Shown: piece by piece, positions 1-6,886 of the stretch
Position numbering within the stretch: the stretch's first letter is position 1
Layout: every line of letters begins with the position of its first letter
NCBI RefSeq assembly: GCF_001437605.1
Contig: NZ_JQCQ01000002.1
Coordinates: forward strand, 39,320-103,319
Direction: 5' to 3'
DNA: 64,000 bases
Origin: Pediococcus argentinicus
GTDB lineage: Bacteria > Bacillota > Bacilli > Lactobacillales > Lactobacillaceae
Made by a program: the position numbers and the translations under genes
Notes under the pieces: generated by a model
Seen by the model: only the letters and a program-made list of their open reading frames with translations
What the model was told of the DNA's origin: nothing
Databases searched by the model: none

Positions 1-233
1 ACAGTACAATTCGGTTAACCGAATCTGGTCAACAGATGGCCGAAAACTTTTCAAATCGGTATAACGTTTGGGAAGATTTCTGTGAGTTTGCACTAGATAG
101 TGATTCATTTAACTACCAAGACATTATTGAACTATGTGAGTTGAGTTCACCACGTGTTCTAACCGCCTTGGAAAAATACGTTTCAAAAATATCAAGAAAG
201 GAAGATCAAACTTATGAATCAACCATCGAGTAA
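1..233 (+). CDS. DtxR/MntR-like metal-responsive regulator, C-terminal part (cut by window edge)
   Basis: The reading frame is open from base 3, so this is the end of a longer gene that starts outside the window; the first ATG inside it (36) is not a credible start. The visible part begins with RLTESGQQMA, the end of a winged helix as in DtxR/MntR regulators, followed by a helical stretch in the place of the dimerisation and metal-binding domain (RYNVWEDF, then ELCELSS). In the family these positions usually read RH and EH and carry metal ligands. Here they read RY and CE, so the metal preference may differ, or the protein may not be a true DtxR member. The gene overlaps the start of the metal exporter by 20 bases, so the two are translated together, which fits a metal-sensing role. 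The family call is by motif recognition only. Confidence 0.5.
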   Translation, partial: STIRLTESGQQMAENFSNRYNVWEDFCEFALDSDSFNYQDIIELCELSSPRVLTALEKYVSKISRKEDQTYESTIE

Positions 234-1113
234 GGTTGTATCCAATCAGCGCTTCATCAGTGTTATTTTGTTGAATCTCATCATCACAGTCGGCGAATTA
301 TTAGGAGGAATCTTTTCAGGATCACTTTCACTAACGTCCGATGCATTCCATAATTTCAGTGATTCACTATCAGTTTTAATGGGTCTGATTGCTCAACGTT
401 TAGGTCAACGTTCTGAGAATGAACGCGAAACATTTGGATACAAACGTGCCGAAATCATTTCCGCATTTTTAAACAGCTTAGCCTTACTATTAATTTCGTT
501 ATTTCTATCATTCAAAGCTGTTGAACATTTATTTCATCCAAGTGCCGTTCATGTTACCGTTATGTTTTGGGTTGCAATAATTAGTTTTATTGGCAACATT
601 ATCTCCACTTTCTTATTACATCCAAAAGATGATAGTAGCTTAAATGTTAAAGCAACTTATCTACACTTATTGTCTGACACATTAGCTGCAATGGGCGTTA
701 TTATCGGGAGTATCATTATTTATTTCTGGCACCTAACTTGGATTGATCCACTTTTGACAATCTTAATTTCAATTTACTTATTAACTGAAACAATTCCGGT
801 TATCCGCGAATCGTGTGCAATTTTAATGCAAGCTTCGCCCAATTTAGATTACGATCAAATGTCGAAAGATATTAACGAGATTTCTGATGTAACAGGTGTT
901 CATCATATTCACGCTTGGCAAATGGACGAATTTCAAATTGTGCTTTCATTACACGTCACTGTTTCCGACAGTCGTTTAAAAGATAGTGATGAAACTCTAC
1001 AAAATATCCGCCATTTAATTAACGATAAATATCATGTATCGCATGTCACCATTCAAATCGAACCGGAACATGGGTCTCATGGTAATCACCATCAGATGTT
1101 TGTTCAGGAATAG
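214..1113 (+). CDS. Cation diffusion facilitator (CDF) metal exporter
   Basis: Predicted inner-membrane proton-driven exporter of zinc or a related divalent metal, 299 residues, the usual CDF length. Six hydrophobic segments are visible. The two metal-site motifs are present: HNFSD in the second segment (with upstream SLTSDAFHNF) and HLLSD in the fifth, the HxxxD pattern of Zn/Cd-type CDF proteins. The cytoplasmic C-terminal domain follows, containing VTGVHHIHAW and ending in a His-rich tail (HGSHGNHHQ). An AAGGAAG ribosome site lies 10 bases before the ATG, inside the upstream regulator gene, which it overlaps. The regulator-exporter pairing suggests metal-dependent expression. Zinc is the most likely substrate by family, but cobalt, cadmium or manganese cannot be excluded from sequence. 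Confidence 0.88.
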   Translation: MNQPSSKVVSNQRFISVILLNLIITVGELLGGIFSGSLSLTSDAFHNFSDSLSVLMGLIAQRLGQRSENERETFGYKRAEIISAFLNSLALLLISLFLSFKAVEHLFHPSAVHVTVMFWVAIISFIGNIISTFLLHPKDDSSLNVKATYLHLLSDTLAAMGVIIGSIIIYFWHLTWIDPLLTILISIYLLTETIPVIRESCAILMQASPNLDYDQMSKDINEISDVTGVHHIHAWQMDEFQIVLSLHVTVSDSRLKDSDETLQNIRHLINDKYHVSHVTIQIEPEHGSHGNHHQMFVQE

Positions 1114-1115
1114 TC

Positions 1116-1155
1116 AAAATGCTCAACTCCACTAGAAATGGAATTGAGCATTTTT
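1116..1155. terminator. Bidirectional intrinsic terminator between the CDF gene and the isomerase gene
   Basis: An inverted repeat (AAAATGCTCAA...TTGAGCATTTTT, with CTCC/GGAA continuing the stem) sits between two convergent genes. A-rich and T-rich flanks on either side let it work on both strands. It overlaps the stop codon of the minus-strand isomerase gene. Confidence 0.8.
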
Positions 1156-1740
1156 ATTTTGAACATATTCAATTACGTCATTTTTTTCGGTTAATTTTGC
1201 CCGCTGTTCCGTACTTAAATCTTCGACCATGGTTTTCCATGATACTTGATTATTCTTTTTCATTAACTTCAAAGCGTCAGCATCACGTTGCTTCCGTTCT
1301 TTATCTTTAGCAGGATAAGGATCTTGTTGGAAACCATCGAACAATCCCTGCATAGTACTTTTAAACTTGATTTCAGCGCCCCAGCCCCACTCAAGACCAA
1401 GTGGATAAGCAAAGGAATTTCCTTGATTGATTCGTGTAAATAAATTGGCTTCTTCGTAGCTACGACCATAACCACATAAAATGCCTGGCACTGAATTATG
1501 AGCAAGCTGAGATCCCATTCCAGAACTACAACCAGTAATTACTAAGTCAACTGAACCACTATTTAGCAACATTCCTGATAAAATAGCAGTGTCTAAATAG
1601 TTATATTTAGTTTCTTCACTATCAAAAGCGCCAAAATTTAAGAACTCAAAATGATAGGACTCACTCAATTCAGTCAAGACTTTACTTAATGATTCATTTT
1701 TAGAACTCTGTGTCGATCCAGTTAGCAGTGCTACTCGCAT
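1132..1740 (-). CDS. RpiB/LacA/LacB-family sugar-phosphate isomerase
   Basis: 202-residue cytoplasmic protein of the ribose-5-phosphate isomerase B / galactose-6-phosphate isomerase superfamily, longer than the ~145-residue core enzymes because of a charged C-terminal extension of about 60 residues. The family signature is clear: ITGCSSGMGSQLAHNSVPGI corresponds to the G-C-GxGxG-N-pG active-site loop with its catalytic Cys, and TRINQGNSFAYPLG matches the R-xx-N-xxN turn. The N-terminal MRVALLTGSTQSSKN differs from the usual AxGxDHAG start, so the substrate is uncertain. The gene stands alone, so context does not name the sugar. Its start lies back to back with the lepB upstream region. Confidence 0.72.
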   Translation of the reverse strand: MRVALLTGSTQSSKNESLSKVLTELSESYHFEFLNFGAFDSEETKYNYLDTAILSGMLLNSGSVDLVITGCSSGMGSQLAHNSVPGILCGYGRSYEEANLFTRINQGNSFAYPLGLEWGWGAEIKFKSTMQGLFDGFQQDPYPAKDKERKQRDADALKLMKKNNQVSWKTMVEDLSTEQRAKLTEKNDVIEYVQNKNAQFHF

Positions 1741-1799
1741 GGTTGCGACCTTCTTTACAAAATTATTTTATTTTTATAATATTCTTTATCATTTACTAT

Positions 1800-1828
1800 T
1801 TTACCCTTATTTTGATGTAGACTATAAC
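1800..1828 (+). promoter_or_regulatory. Probable sigma-A promoter of lepB
   Basis: TTTACC (1800-1805) and TATAAC (1823-1828) are separated by 17 bases, ending about 25 bases before the lepB start and just ahead of its AAAGGGAG ribosome site. The leader would be very short. A second, poorer pair (TTTACA 1754, TATAAT 1775, 15-base spacer) lies upstream. Confidence 0.45.
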
Positions 1829-1852
1829 TATTCACTAAAAAGGGAGTTTAAA

Positions 1853-2455
1853 ATGAAATCAATTTGGTCTATTTTTAAAAATTATATTATTCCAATTGCC
1901 GTTGGATTAGCGATTGCACTATTGATTAAAACGTATGCTTTCTCACTAGTTAAAGTTGACGGAAGCTCAATGTACCCTAACTTGCAAAATACTGAACGTG
2001 TTTCAATGATTAAATTTCTAGAACCAAAACGCGACAATGTAGTTGTCTTTAAAGCTTACGGTGTTGACCCTCGAGCAATTGACCCGAAAATTCTTTATGT
2101 TAAACGAGTTATTGGTGTTCCTGGTGATACCGTTCAATATACAAAATCTGGCGAACTTCTAGTTAATAACAAGGTTGTTAAACAAGATTTCATCAGCAAA
2201 GATGCTCAAAAACAAGGCACCTTGCAACCAATAAATAAAGAAAAGACCGGTTTTGATTTAAAATCACTCTCCAAGGGTTCTGAATGGAATTCCGGTAGCG
2301 TAACCACCGTTCCAAAGGGAAAATACTTTGTAATGGGTGATAATCGTGAAGTTTCTAACGATAGTCGATACTGGGGATTCGTTCCCAAAGATAAGATTCA
2401 AGGCGTAGTTAAATTACTACCTTGGCAAAATCATCACGAAGAAATTAATCGTTAA
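1853..2455 (+). CDS. lepB: Signal peptidase I
   Basis: Membrane-anchored serine protease that removes signal peptides from exported proteins; 200 residues, typical of Gram-positive type I signal peptidases. The ATG at 1853 is chosen because AAAGGGAG lies just upstream; an in-frame start at 1739 would add 38 residues with no ribosome site. One N-terminal membrane segment (about residues 11-30) is followed by the catalytic Ser box VDGSSMYP (Ser39), the Lys box LYVKRVIGVPGD (Lys84) and the late box GDNREVSNDSRYWGFV. The Ser-Lys pair is complete, so the enzyme should be active on the outer face of the membrane. It is transcribed alone and closed by a strong terminator. Confidence 0.93.
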   Translation: MKSIWSIFKNYIIPIAVGLAIALLIKTYAFSLVKVDGSSMYPNLQNTERVSMIKFLEPKRDNVVVFKAYGVDPRAIDPKILYVKRVIGVPGDTVQYTKSGELLVNNKVVKQDFISKDAQKQGTLQPINKEKTGFDLKSLSKGSEWNSGSVTTVPKGKYFVMGDNREVSNDSRYWGFVPKDKIQGVVKLLPWQNHHEEINR

Positions 2456-2458
2456 TTA

Positions 2459-2507
2459 AAAATAGCACTGATAAACGAATCAAAATGTTTATCAGTGCTA
2501 TTTTTTA
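2459..2507. terminator. Bidirectional terminator between lepB and the small membrane-peptide gene
   Basis: A long stem (AAATAGCACTGATAAAC paired with GTTTATCAGTGCTATTT) followed by T6 on the plus strand. It overlaps the stop codon of the converging 56-residue gene and can end both transcripts. Confidence 0.85.
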
Positions 2508-2675
2508 TCTTTTTGTAATTCGTACTACAGCCAGTTGTAATCCCTTATGAAACGGAACCCGTTCGTCTTTAGCGATTTTATCAATCCAAAGAACTAGTTT
2601 ATTTATAAGTTCATACAATAGATATAAAGAGACTGAGCTAATTAGAAATATTGATAAGATACTAAATAATGACAT
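2505..2675 (-). CDS. Small single-span membrane peptide, 56 residues
   Basis: Not a recognised family. The frame reads MSLFSILSIFLISSVSLYLL and continues to a basic tail ending VVRITKR. It has one hydrophobic helix (about residues 2-21), an amphipathic middle (ELINKLVLWIDKI) and a positively charged C-terminus, the layout of a small inner-membrane peptide. The ribosome site is unusually good: GGAGG with a 7-base gap before the ATG. A shared terminator lies directly at its stop. The strong start signal, the sensible composition and the otherwise empty 300-base gap make it likely to be real, although it has no recognised homologue here. A role cannot be assigned. Confidence 0.6.
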   Translation of the reverse strand: MSLFSILSIFLISSVSLYLLYELINKLVLWIDKIAKDERVPFHKGLQLAVVRITKR

Positions 2676-2753
2676 AACGTTTCCTCCATTTCATTTGGTA
2701 AAAACATTATATAGATTATATTAGTCTACTCAAAACAATATGCTTATACTTAT

Positions 2754-3710
2754 TTATACATTTTCAATCAGGCCATCCAAAAACGCTTCTGCATCCCCAA
2801 CATACTTGTATTGCGAGACGTCAAAGATGGGTGCTTTTGGATCGGTATTAACTGATACCACGGTCTTGGCATTTTGAATTCCAACCACATATTGAACAGC
2901 ACCTGAGATACCAAGATTGATAATCAAATCTGGTGCAACGGTGTTTCCACTTTGTCCAATTTGCTGTTCATGGCTGAATTCTGGTAAGTCAGTCAACGGG
3001 CGTGAAACAGCAACAATCGCTCCAATTTTTCCAGCTAATTCATTAGCTTTCTTAATGATTGATTCAGATTGAGCACCACGACCAAGGGCAATGATTCGTT
3101 TAGCCGTACCGATGCTACGGGTATTGCTAACTGAACCCTGCTCGTCACTAACTGTTACTCTTGGATCAACATCAACGGTCACTTCGACTTCATTAATTTT
3201 GGGCTCAGACGAACCATCAACAACTGCTTCAAATGTGTTAGGACGCACCGTTGCCATTTGTGGCTTGTTCTTAGGACAAGTTATTTCACACATAATGTTG
3301 TCACCATAAGATGGCTTGGTAGCAACTAGCAAATCGTCGTCAAATCGTAAGTCCAAACAGTCGGCCGTTAATCCGGTCTTTAGACGTCCTTGTATTCTTG
3401 GTGCTAGAGAACGTCCTGTGACTGTTGCTCCAAATAAAATCGTATCTGGCTTTTGTTCTTGTGCTAAATCAACTAATACATTCGTAATCGTTTCATCACT
3501 AGCATTCTTTAAATTATCATTTTTAACCAACAAAATTTGATTAGGTCCATACTGTTTAACAGTATTTTCAAAATCTTGATCGTGGTCTTCCAGAATAACT
3601 GCAGTAACTTGGCGACCATTAGCAATTTCTTTCGCCTTCGTTATTAATTGGAGGCTACTAGGATCAACCCGATTAAAATGATTTTCCACATAAATCCAAA
3701 TCTCACTCAT
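2754..3710 (-). CDS. etfA: Electron transfer flavoprotein, alpha subunit
   Basis: Large FAD-carrying subunit of the ETF heterodimer, which passes electrons between acyl-CoA dehydrogenases and other redox partners. 318 residues, normal for EtfA. The C-terminal FAD domain is complete: GRGAQSE, then GQSGNTVAPDLIINLGISGA, then NTDPKAPIFDVSQYKYVGD. The start at 3710 (MSEIW) is preferred over the ATG two codons upstream because GGAGG lies 8 bases before it but only 2 before the other. It follows etfB by 12 bases and closes the acd-etfB-etfA operon. Whether this ETF takes part in electron bifurcation cannot be read with confidence from the sequence. Confidence 0.93.
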   Translation of the reverse strand: MSEIWIYVENHFNRVDPSSLQLITKAKEIANGRQVTAVILEDHDQDFENTVKQYGPNQILLVKNDNLKNASDETITNVLVDLAQEQKPDTILFGATVTGRSLAPRIQGRLKTGLTADCLDLRFDDDLLVATKPSYGDNIMCEITCPKNKPQMATVRPNTFEAVVDGSSEPKINEVEVTVDVDPRVTVSDEQGSVSNTRSIGTAKRIIALGRGAQSESIIKKANELAGKIGAIVAVSRPLTDLPEFSHEQQIGQSGNTVAPDLIINLGISGAVQYVVGIQNAKTVVSVNTDPKAPIFDVSQYKYVGDAEAFLDGLIENV

Positions 3711-3722
3711 TTTCATAACCTC

Positions 3723-4511
3723 CTATAAAATACTTTTTTCGCTCAATTTTGTTAATAAGTTTTGAGCAGCTTCTTTTGCAGATCCTTCAAGGGTTTCTGT
3801 AACTTTAGGTGTTGCTGTTGGTGTATAAACCTTAGTAACAATTGTTGGCGAACCAGCTTGTCCAATTTCGCTATCATCTAGATCTAAATCCTTTTCATCA
3901 TAAACGACAATATCTTTCTTAAAGCTGAGTTTAATATTTCGAGGTGTTGCATAACGTGGTTCGTTTAATTCAGAACGAACCGTTGCAACTGCTGGTAGAT
4001 CACCATTTACTCGAACGGTTCCACCATCGAGCATACGTACTGCATCAATTTGGCCATCGCTACTCAAGTTTAATTTTGAAACGTAAGTATACTGTGGTAA
4101 ATCTAATTTTTCAGCAACAAGCGGACCAACTTGTCCTGTATCAGCATCAACTGCCTGACGACCGAATAAGATTAAATCTGCTCCGCCAATTTTATTAACA
4201 GCTGCAGCCAATACAGTAGCTGTTGCTAAAGTATCTGCACCGGCAAATCCACGAGAACTTAAGAGAACACCTTCGTTAGCTCCCATAGCCATTGCTAAAC
4301 GAAGCGTTTTTTCATAGTCAGGAGGTCCCATTGTCAAAGCAACCACTTCGGCGCCATAACGGTCTTTCAACTCAAGGGCTGCTTCAATGGCATTGACATC
4401 AAAAGAATTAATCACACCACTGATTCCGTTTCGTTGTAGATTATGCGTAACCGGATCAATTTTGACATTATTAGTTTCTGGTACTTGTTTTAAACATACA
4501 ATAATTTTCAT
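3723..4511 (-). CDS. etfB: Electron transfer flavoprotein, beta subunit
   Basis: Partner of EtfA; 262 residues. The N-terminus MKIIVCLKQVPETNNVKIDP is the classic EtfB opening, and ADTLATATVLAAAV and FGRQAVDADTGQVGPLVAEKL match the nucleotide-binding core. The ATG at 4511 is chosen because AAGGAGGATACCAG precedes it; longer in-frame starts run into the acyl-CoA dehydrogenase gene. It lies 13 bases after the dehydrogenase gene and 12 before etfA, so the three are co-transcribed. The C-terminal arm that normally embraces EtfA and docks the dehydrogenase is present but its sequence is not diagnostic. Confidence 0.93.
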   Translation of the reverse strand: MKIIVCLKQVPETNNVKIDPVTHNLQRNGISGVINSFDVNAIEAALELKDRYGAEVVALTMGPPDYEKTLRLAMAMGANEGVLLSSRGFAGADTLATATVLAAAVNKIGGADLILFGRQAVDADTGQVGPLVAEKLDLPQYTYVSKLNLSSDGQIDAVRMLDGGTVRVNGDLPAVATVRSELNEPRYATPRNIKLSFKKDIVVYDEKDLDLDDSEIGQAGSPTIVTKVYTPTATPKVTETLEGSAKEAAQNLLTKLSEKSIL

Positions 4512-4524
4512 TCTGGTATCCTCC

Positions 4525-5649
4525 TTACTTTTCAAATTCGGCTTTAGCAATTGCTGTCCGCATCTTTTCAACGGTTCCTTCAGCAATTTCCAAAGCTCGT
4601 GCATCTCGAATTAAATGTTCAATTGGATACTCACGACTGTAACCATAACCAGCTAGAACTTGGAGTGCGTCATCACCGGCTTTAACAGCTGAACGACTAC
4701 CAAATGTTTTGGCCATTGCGGCTTCTTCCATGTATGGTTGGCCATTTTGTTTACGAATTGCTGCTTGTTGATAGACTAATTTAGTTAATTCTTTTGAAAT
4801 TGCAATATTAGCAATTTTTTCTTGGATGACTTGTAAATCAGTTAATGGAGTATCAAGAGCCTTACGTTGTTTAGCGTAATCAGAAGCAATTTTTAGAGCG
4901 TGTTCCATAATTCCCGTTAGAACAGCACCCATTAGGATTCGAGCATCATCATGAGCTTGATCTGCAATCTCTAGTCCTTGACCACGTTTACCAATCAAAT
5001 GGTCTTCGCTAACTTCGATGTTATTCATGACCACTTCACCTACGGGAGTTCCTCGTAGTCCAATGAAATCTTCGCGTTTACCAAATGAAAATCCTGGCAT
5101 ATCTTTATCAATCAAGAAACATGAAAATTCATTCTCACCAGATTTAACTAGGATAATATAAACTTCAGCCAAGCCACCATTTGTAATCATGACTTTATCA
5201 CCGTTAATAATCCACTTGTTGCCCTCTTTAACGGCCGTGGAACTAATTCCAGTTGGATTAGAGCCACCACTTGGTTCAGTATTTGAGAAGGCAAAAATAC
5301 GATGATTAGCACTATCTAAGTACTCTTTTTGAATATTTTCATTTCCGTATTTCATAAGTTGGTCGAGCGTCTTATAATGACCCTCCAAAGTTACACCAAC
5401 ACTTGCGTTTCCGTATGCTAAATCATTGATAGTTGTTGCGGTGGCAATTGGATCAAAAGCAGCACCACCATATTCTTCAGGGAGCGTTAACCCCAGAAAA
5501 CCATTATCAATCAATTTTTGAAATAATCCGTCTGTAAAATCGCCTTTTTGGTCAATTGCCATATCAAATGGTGCGACTTCTTTAGCCGTAAAATCCTTTA
5601 CCATTTGGTGTAACATTTGTTGTTCAGGCGTAAATGTATTATCAAACAT
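4525..5649 (-). CDS. Acyl-CoA dehydrogenase
   Basis: FAD-dependent oxidoreductase of the acyl-CoA dehydrogenase family, 374 residues, full length. Seen in order: the N-terminal helical domain with LTLPEEYGGAAFDP; the FAD loop FSNTEPSGGSNP and WIINGDKVMITNGG; the C-terminal helices with QVLAGYGYSREYPIEHLIRD and then EIAEGTVEKMR, where the Glu of EGT is the usual catalytic base. It is the first gene of acd-etfB-etfA, so electrons probably flow between acyl-CoA and ETF. In the fermentative setting of lactic acid bacteria the enzyme may run as an enoyl-CoA reductase rather than in fatty-acid breakdown. No thiolase, hydratase or CoA-ligase gene is in the window, so the acyl group is unknown. Confidence 0.88.
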   Translation of the reverse strand: MFDNTFTPEQQMLHQMVKDFTAKEVAPFDMAIDQKGDFTDGLFQKLIDNGFLGLTLPEEYGGAAFDPIATATTINDLAYGNASVGVTLEGHYKTLDQLMKYGNENIQKEYLDSANHRIFAFSNTEPSGGSNPTGISSTAVKEGNKWIINGDKVMITNGGLAEVYIILVKSGENEFSCFLIDKDMPGFSFGKREDFIGLRGTPVGEVVMNNIEVSEDHLIGKRGQGLEIADQAHDDARILMGAVLTGIMEHALKIASDYAKQRKALDTPLTDLQVIQEKIANIAISKELTKLVYQQAAIRKQNGQPYMEEAAMAKTFGSRSAVKAGDDALQVLAGYGYSREYPIEHLIRDARALEIAEGTVEKMRTAIAKAEFEK

Positions 5650-5670
5650 TTCGAATCCTCCTTCATCGCT

Positions 5671-5700
5671 TTGTGAAACCCCTTACAAGTTTCTATAATA
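5671..5700 (-). promoter_or_regulatory. Rex-like or cre-like operator next to the -10 of the acd-etfBA operon
   Basis: An 18-base imperfect palindrome, TTGTGAAACCCCTTACAA (5671-5688), lies between a TATTAT -10 box (read on the minus strand, complement at 5695-5700) and the ribosome site of the dehydrogenase gene. One half-site (TTGTGAA) fits the Rex consensus TTGTGAAWWWWTTCACAA exactly and the other has one change (TTACAA). The core TGAAACCCCTTACA also matches the CcpA cre consensus except at the central CG. Either repressor could act here; no clear -35 was found. Confidence 0.4.
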
Positions 5701-5775
5701 CACTATTTTTCGAATGATTTTGAGACCAAATGAAAAGAGTTTTACCAATTTTCATCAGCAAAACTCTGTACCAAT

Positions 5776-6882
5776 TTATTTAATTAGCCAACTCACACGT
5801 TCAGCCATTTGTTCCAATAGCTCTGGTCCCTGACTTATGGCTTGATTCAAACTCATTACTTGATCGACAATTGAAAAAATTGAAGTTAATCCAATTGCAC
5901 GAAAATTATCCAGTGTTCCAATTTGTTGACCGACAAAAGCAATACATGGTTTTTGATATTTCTTCGCCAGCTTTGCCACTTCAACCGGAACCTTACCATG
6001 CAAACTTTGCTCATCAATTTGACCTTCACCCGTGATAACTATGTCTGTATTTTGAACCTTGGACTCTAAATCTGCATTCTCTGCCACTAAATGAAATCCA
6101 CTTTCCACTTTTCCACCCAGTAAACGAAGTGCGAATCCCATTCCGCCCGCAGCACCGTCGCCCGGTTCTTGGCCCTGATTTTTAGGATCTAATACTCGTG
6201 CTAATTCTTTCAAGCCCTGATCCACAACTTGAATTTGATTGTCTGACAGTCCCTTTTGTGCACCAAAAACCTGCGTTGCTCCTGAATTACCGGTCAACGG
6301 ACTAGTAACATCAGATGCCACAATCAATTGAACATCTTCGAGATTAACATGGGATAGGTCGAGGTGTTGGATATTGCTAAGTTGCTGCACATTAGCGGCA
6401 ACTTCATGACCTAGGTTATCCAAAAATCTTCCACCAAGACCACTAATAAGACCCAAACCTGCATCTACTGTTCCACTGCCACCCAATCCAACAATAATCG
6501 TCTGAGCACCAAGATCTACGGCATTTTTAATCAGCTCTCCTGTTCCAACTGAACTAAATTCAGTCGAGTTAATTTGAGAGTATTGATCTTTAAATTGAAT
6601 ACCAGAAGCTGAAGCACACTCAATAACTGCCGTTTTTGAACTTGGAAACCATGCAATTGGAGCAGAAACATTATTATTTAAAACATCGTGCACCTTGAAG
6701 GTCTTTCTAATTCCACCAAGTCTGTTGAAAAGAAAACTATCAACAGTTCCTTCTCCACCGTCGGCAATGGCTATTTTCTCGCACTGAATTCCAGCATGTG
6801 TAAAGCCACGTTCCACTCGATTAGCTGCTTCAATGCTGGTGATGGAACCTTTGAATGAGTCGATTGCTATTAATGCTTTCAT
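5776..6882 (-). CDS. Glycerate kinase (GlxK/GarK type)
   Basis: Phosphorylates glycerate with ATP, feeding it into lower glycolysis; 368 residues, normal for the family. The N-terminus MKALIAIDSFKGSITSIEAA matches the conserved DSFKGS opening, followed by IADGGEGTVD, VGLGGSGTVDAGLG, GQEPGDGAAGGMG and VITGEGQIDEQSLHGK, all landmark motifs of glycerate kinase type 1. The ATG at 6882 is supported by GAGGAG ten bases upstream; the ATG at 6903 lies ahead of that ribosome site. It starts 4 bases after the gluconokinase-like gene, so the two form an operon for sugar-acid use. Confidence 0.9.
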   Translation of the reverse strand: MKALIAIDSFKGSITSIEAANRVERGFTHAGIQCEKIAIADGGEGTVDSFLFNRLGGIRKTFKVHDVLNNNVSAPIAWFPSSKTAVIECASASGIQFKDQYSQINSTEFSSVGTGELIKNAVDLGAQTIIVGLGGSGTVDAGLGLISGLGGRFLDNLGHEVAANVQQLSNIQHLDLSHVNLEDVQLIVASDVTSPLTGNSGATQVFGAQKGLSDNQIQVVDQGLKELARVLDPKNQGQEPGDGAAGGMGFALRLLGGKVESGFHLVAENADLESKVQNTDIVITGEGQIDEQSLHGKVPVEVAKLAKKYQKPCIAFVGQQIGTLDNFRAIGLTSIFSIVDQVMSLNQAISQGPELLEQMAERVSWLIK

Positions 6883-6886
6883 TGAT

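Noticed and set aside
1739..1852. Longer start for signal peptidase I (38 extra residues)
   Set aside because: There is no ribosome site before 1739, the likely promoter lies inside this stretch, and AAAGGGAG directly precedes the ATG at 1853.
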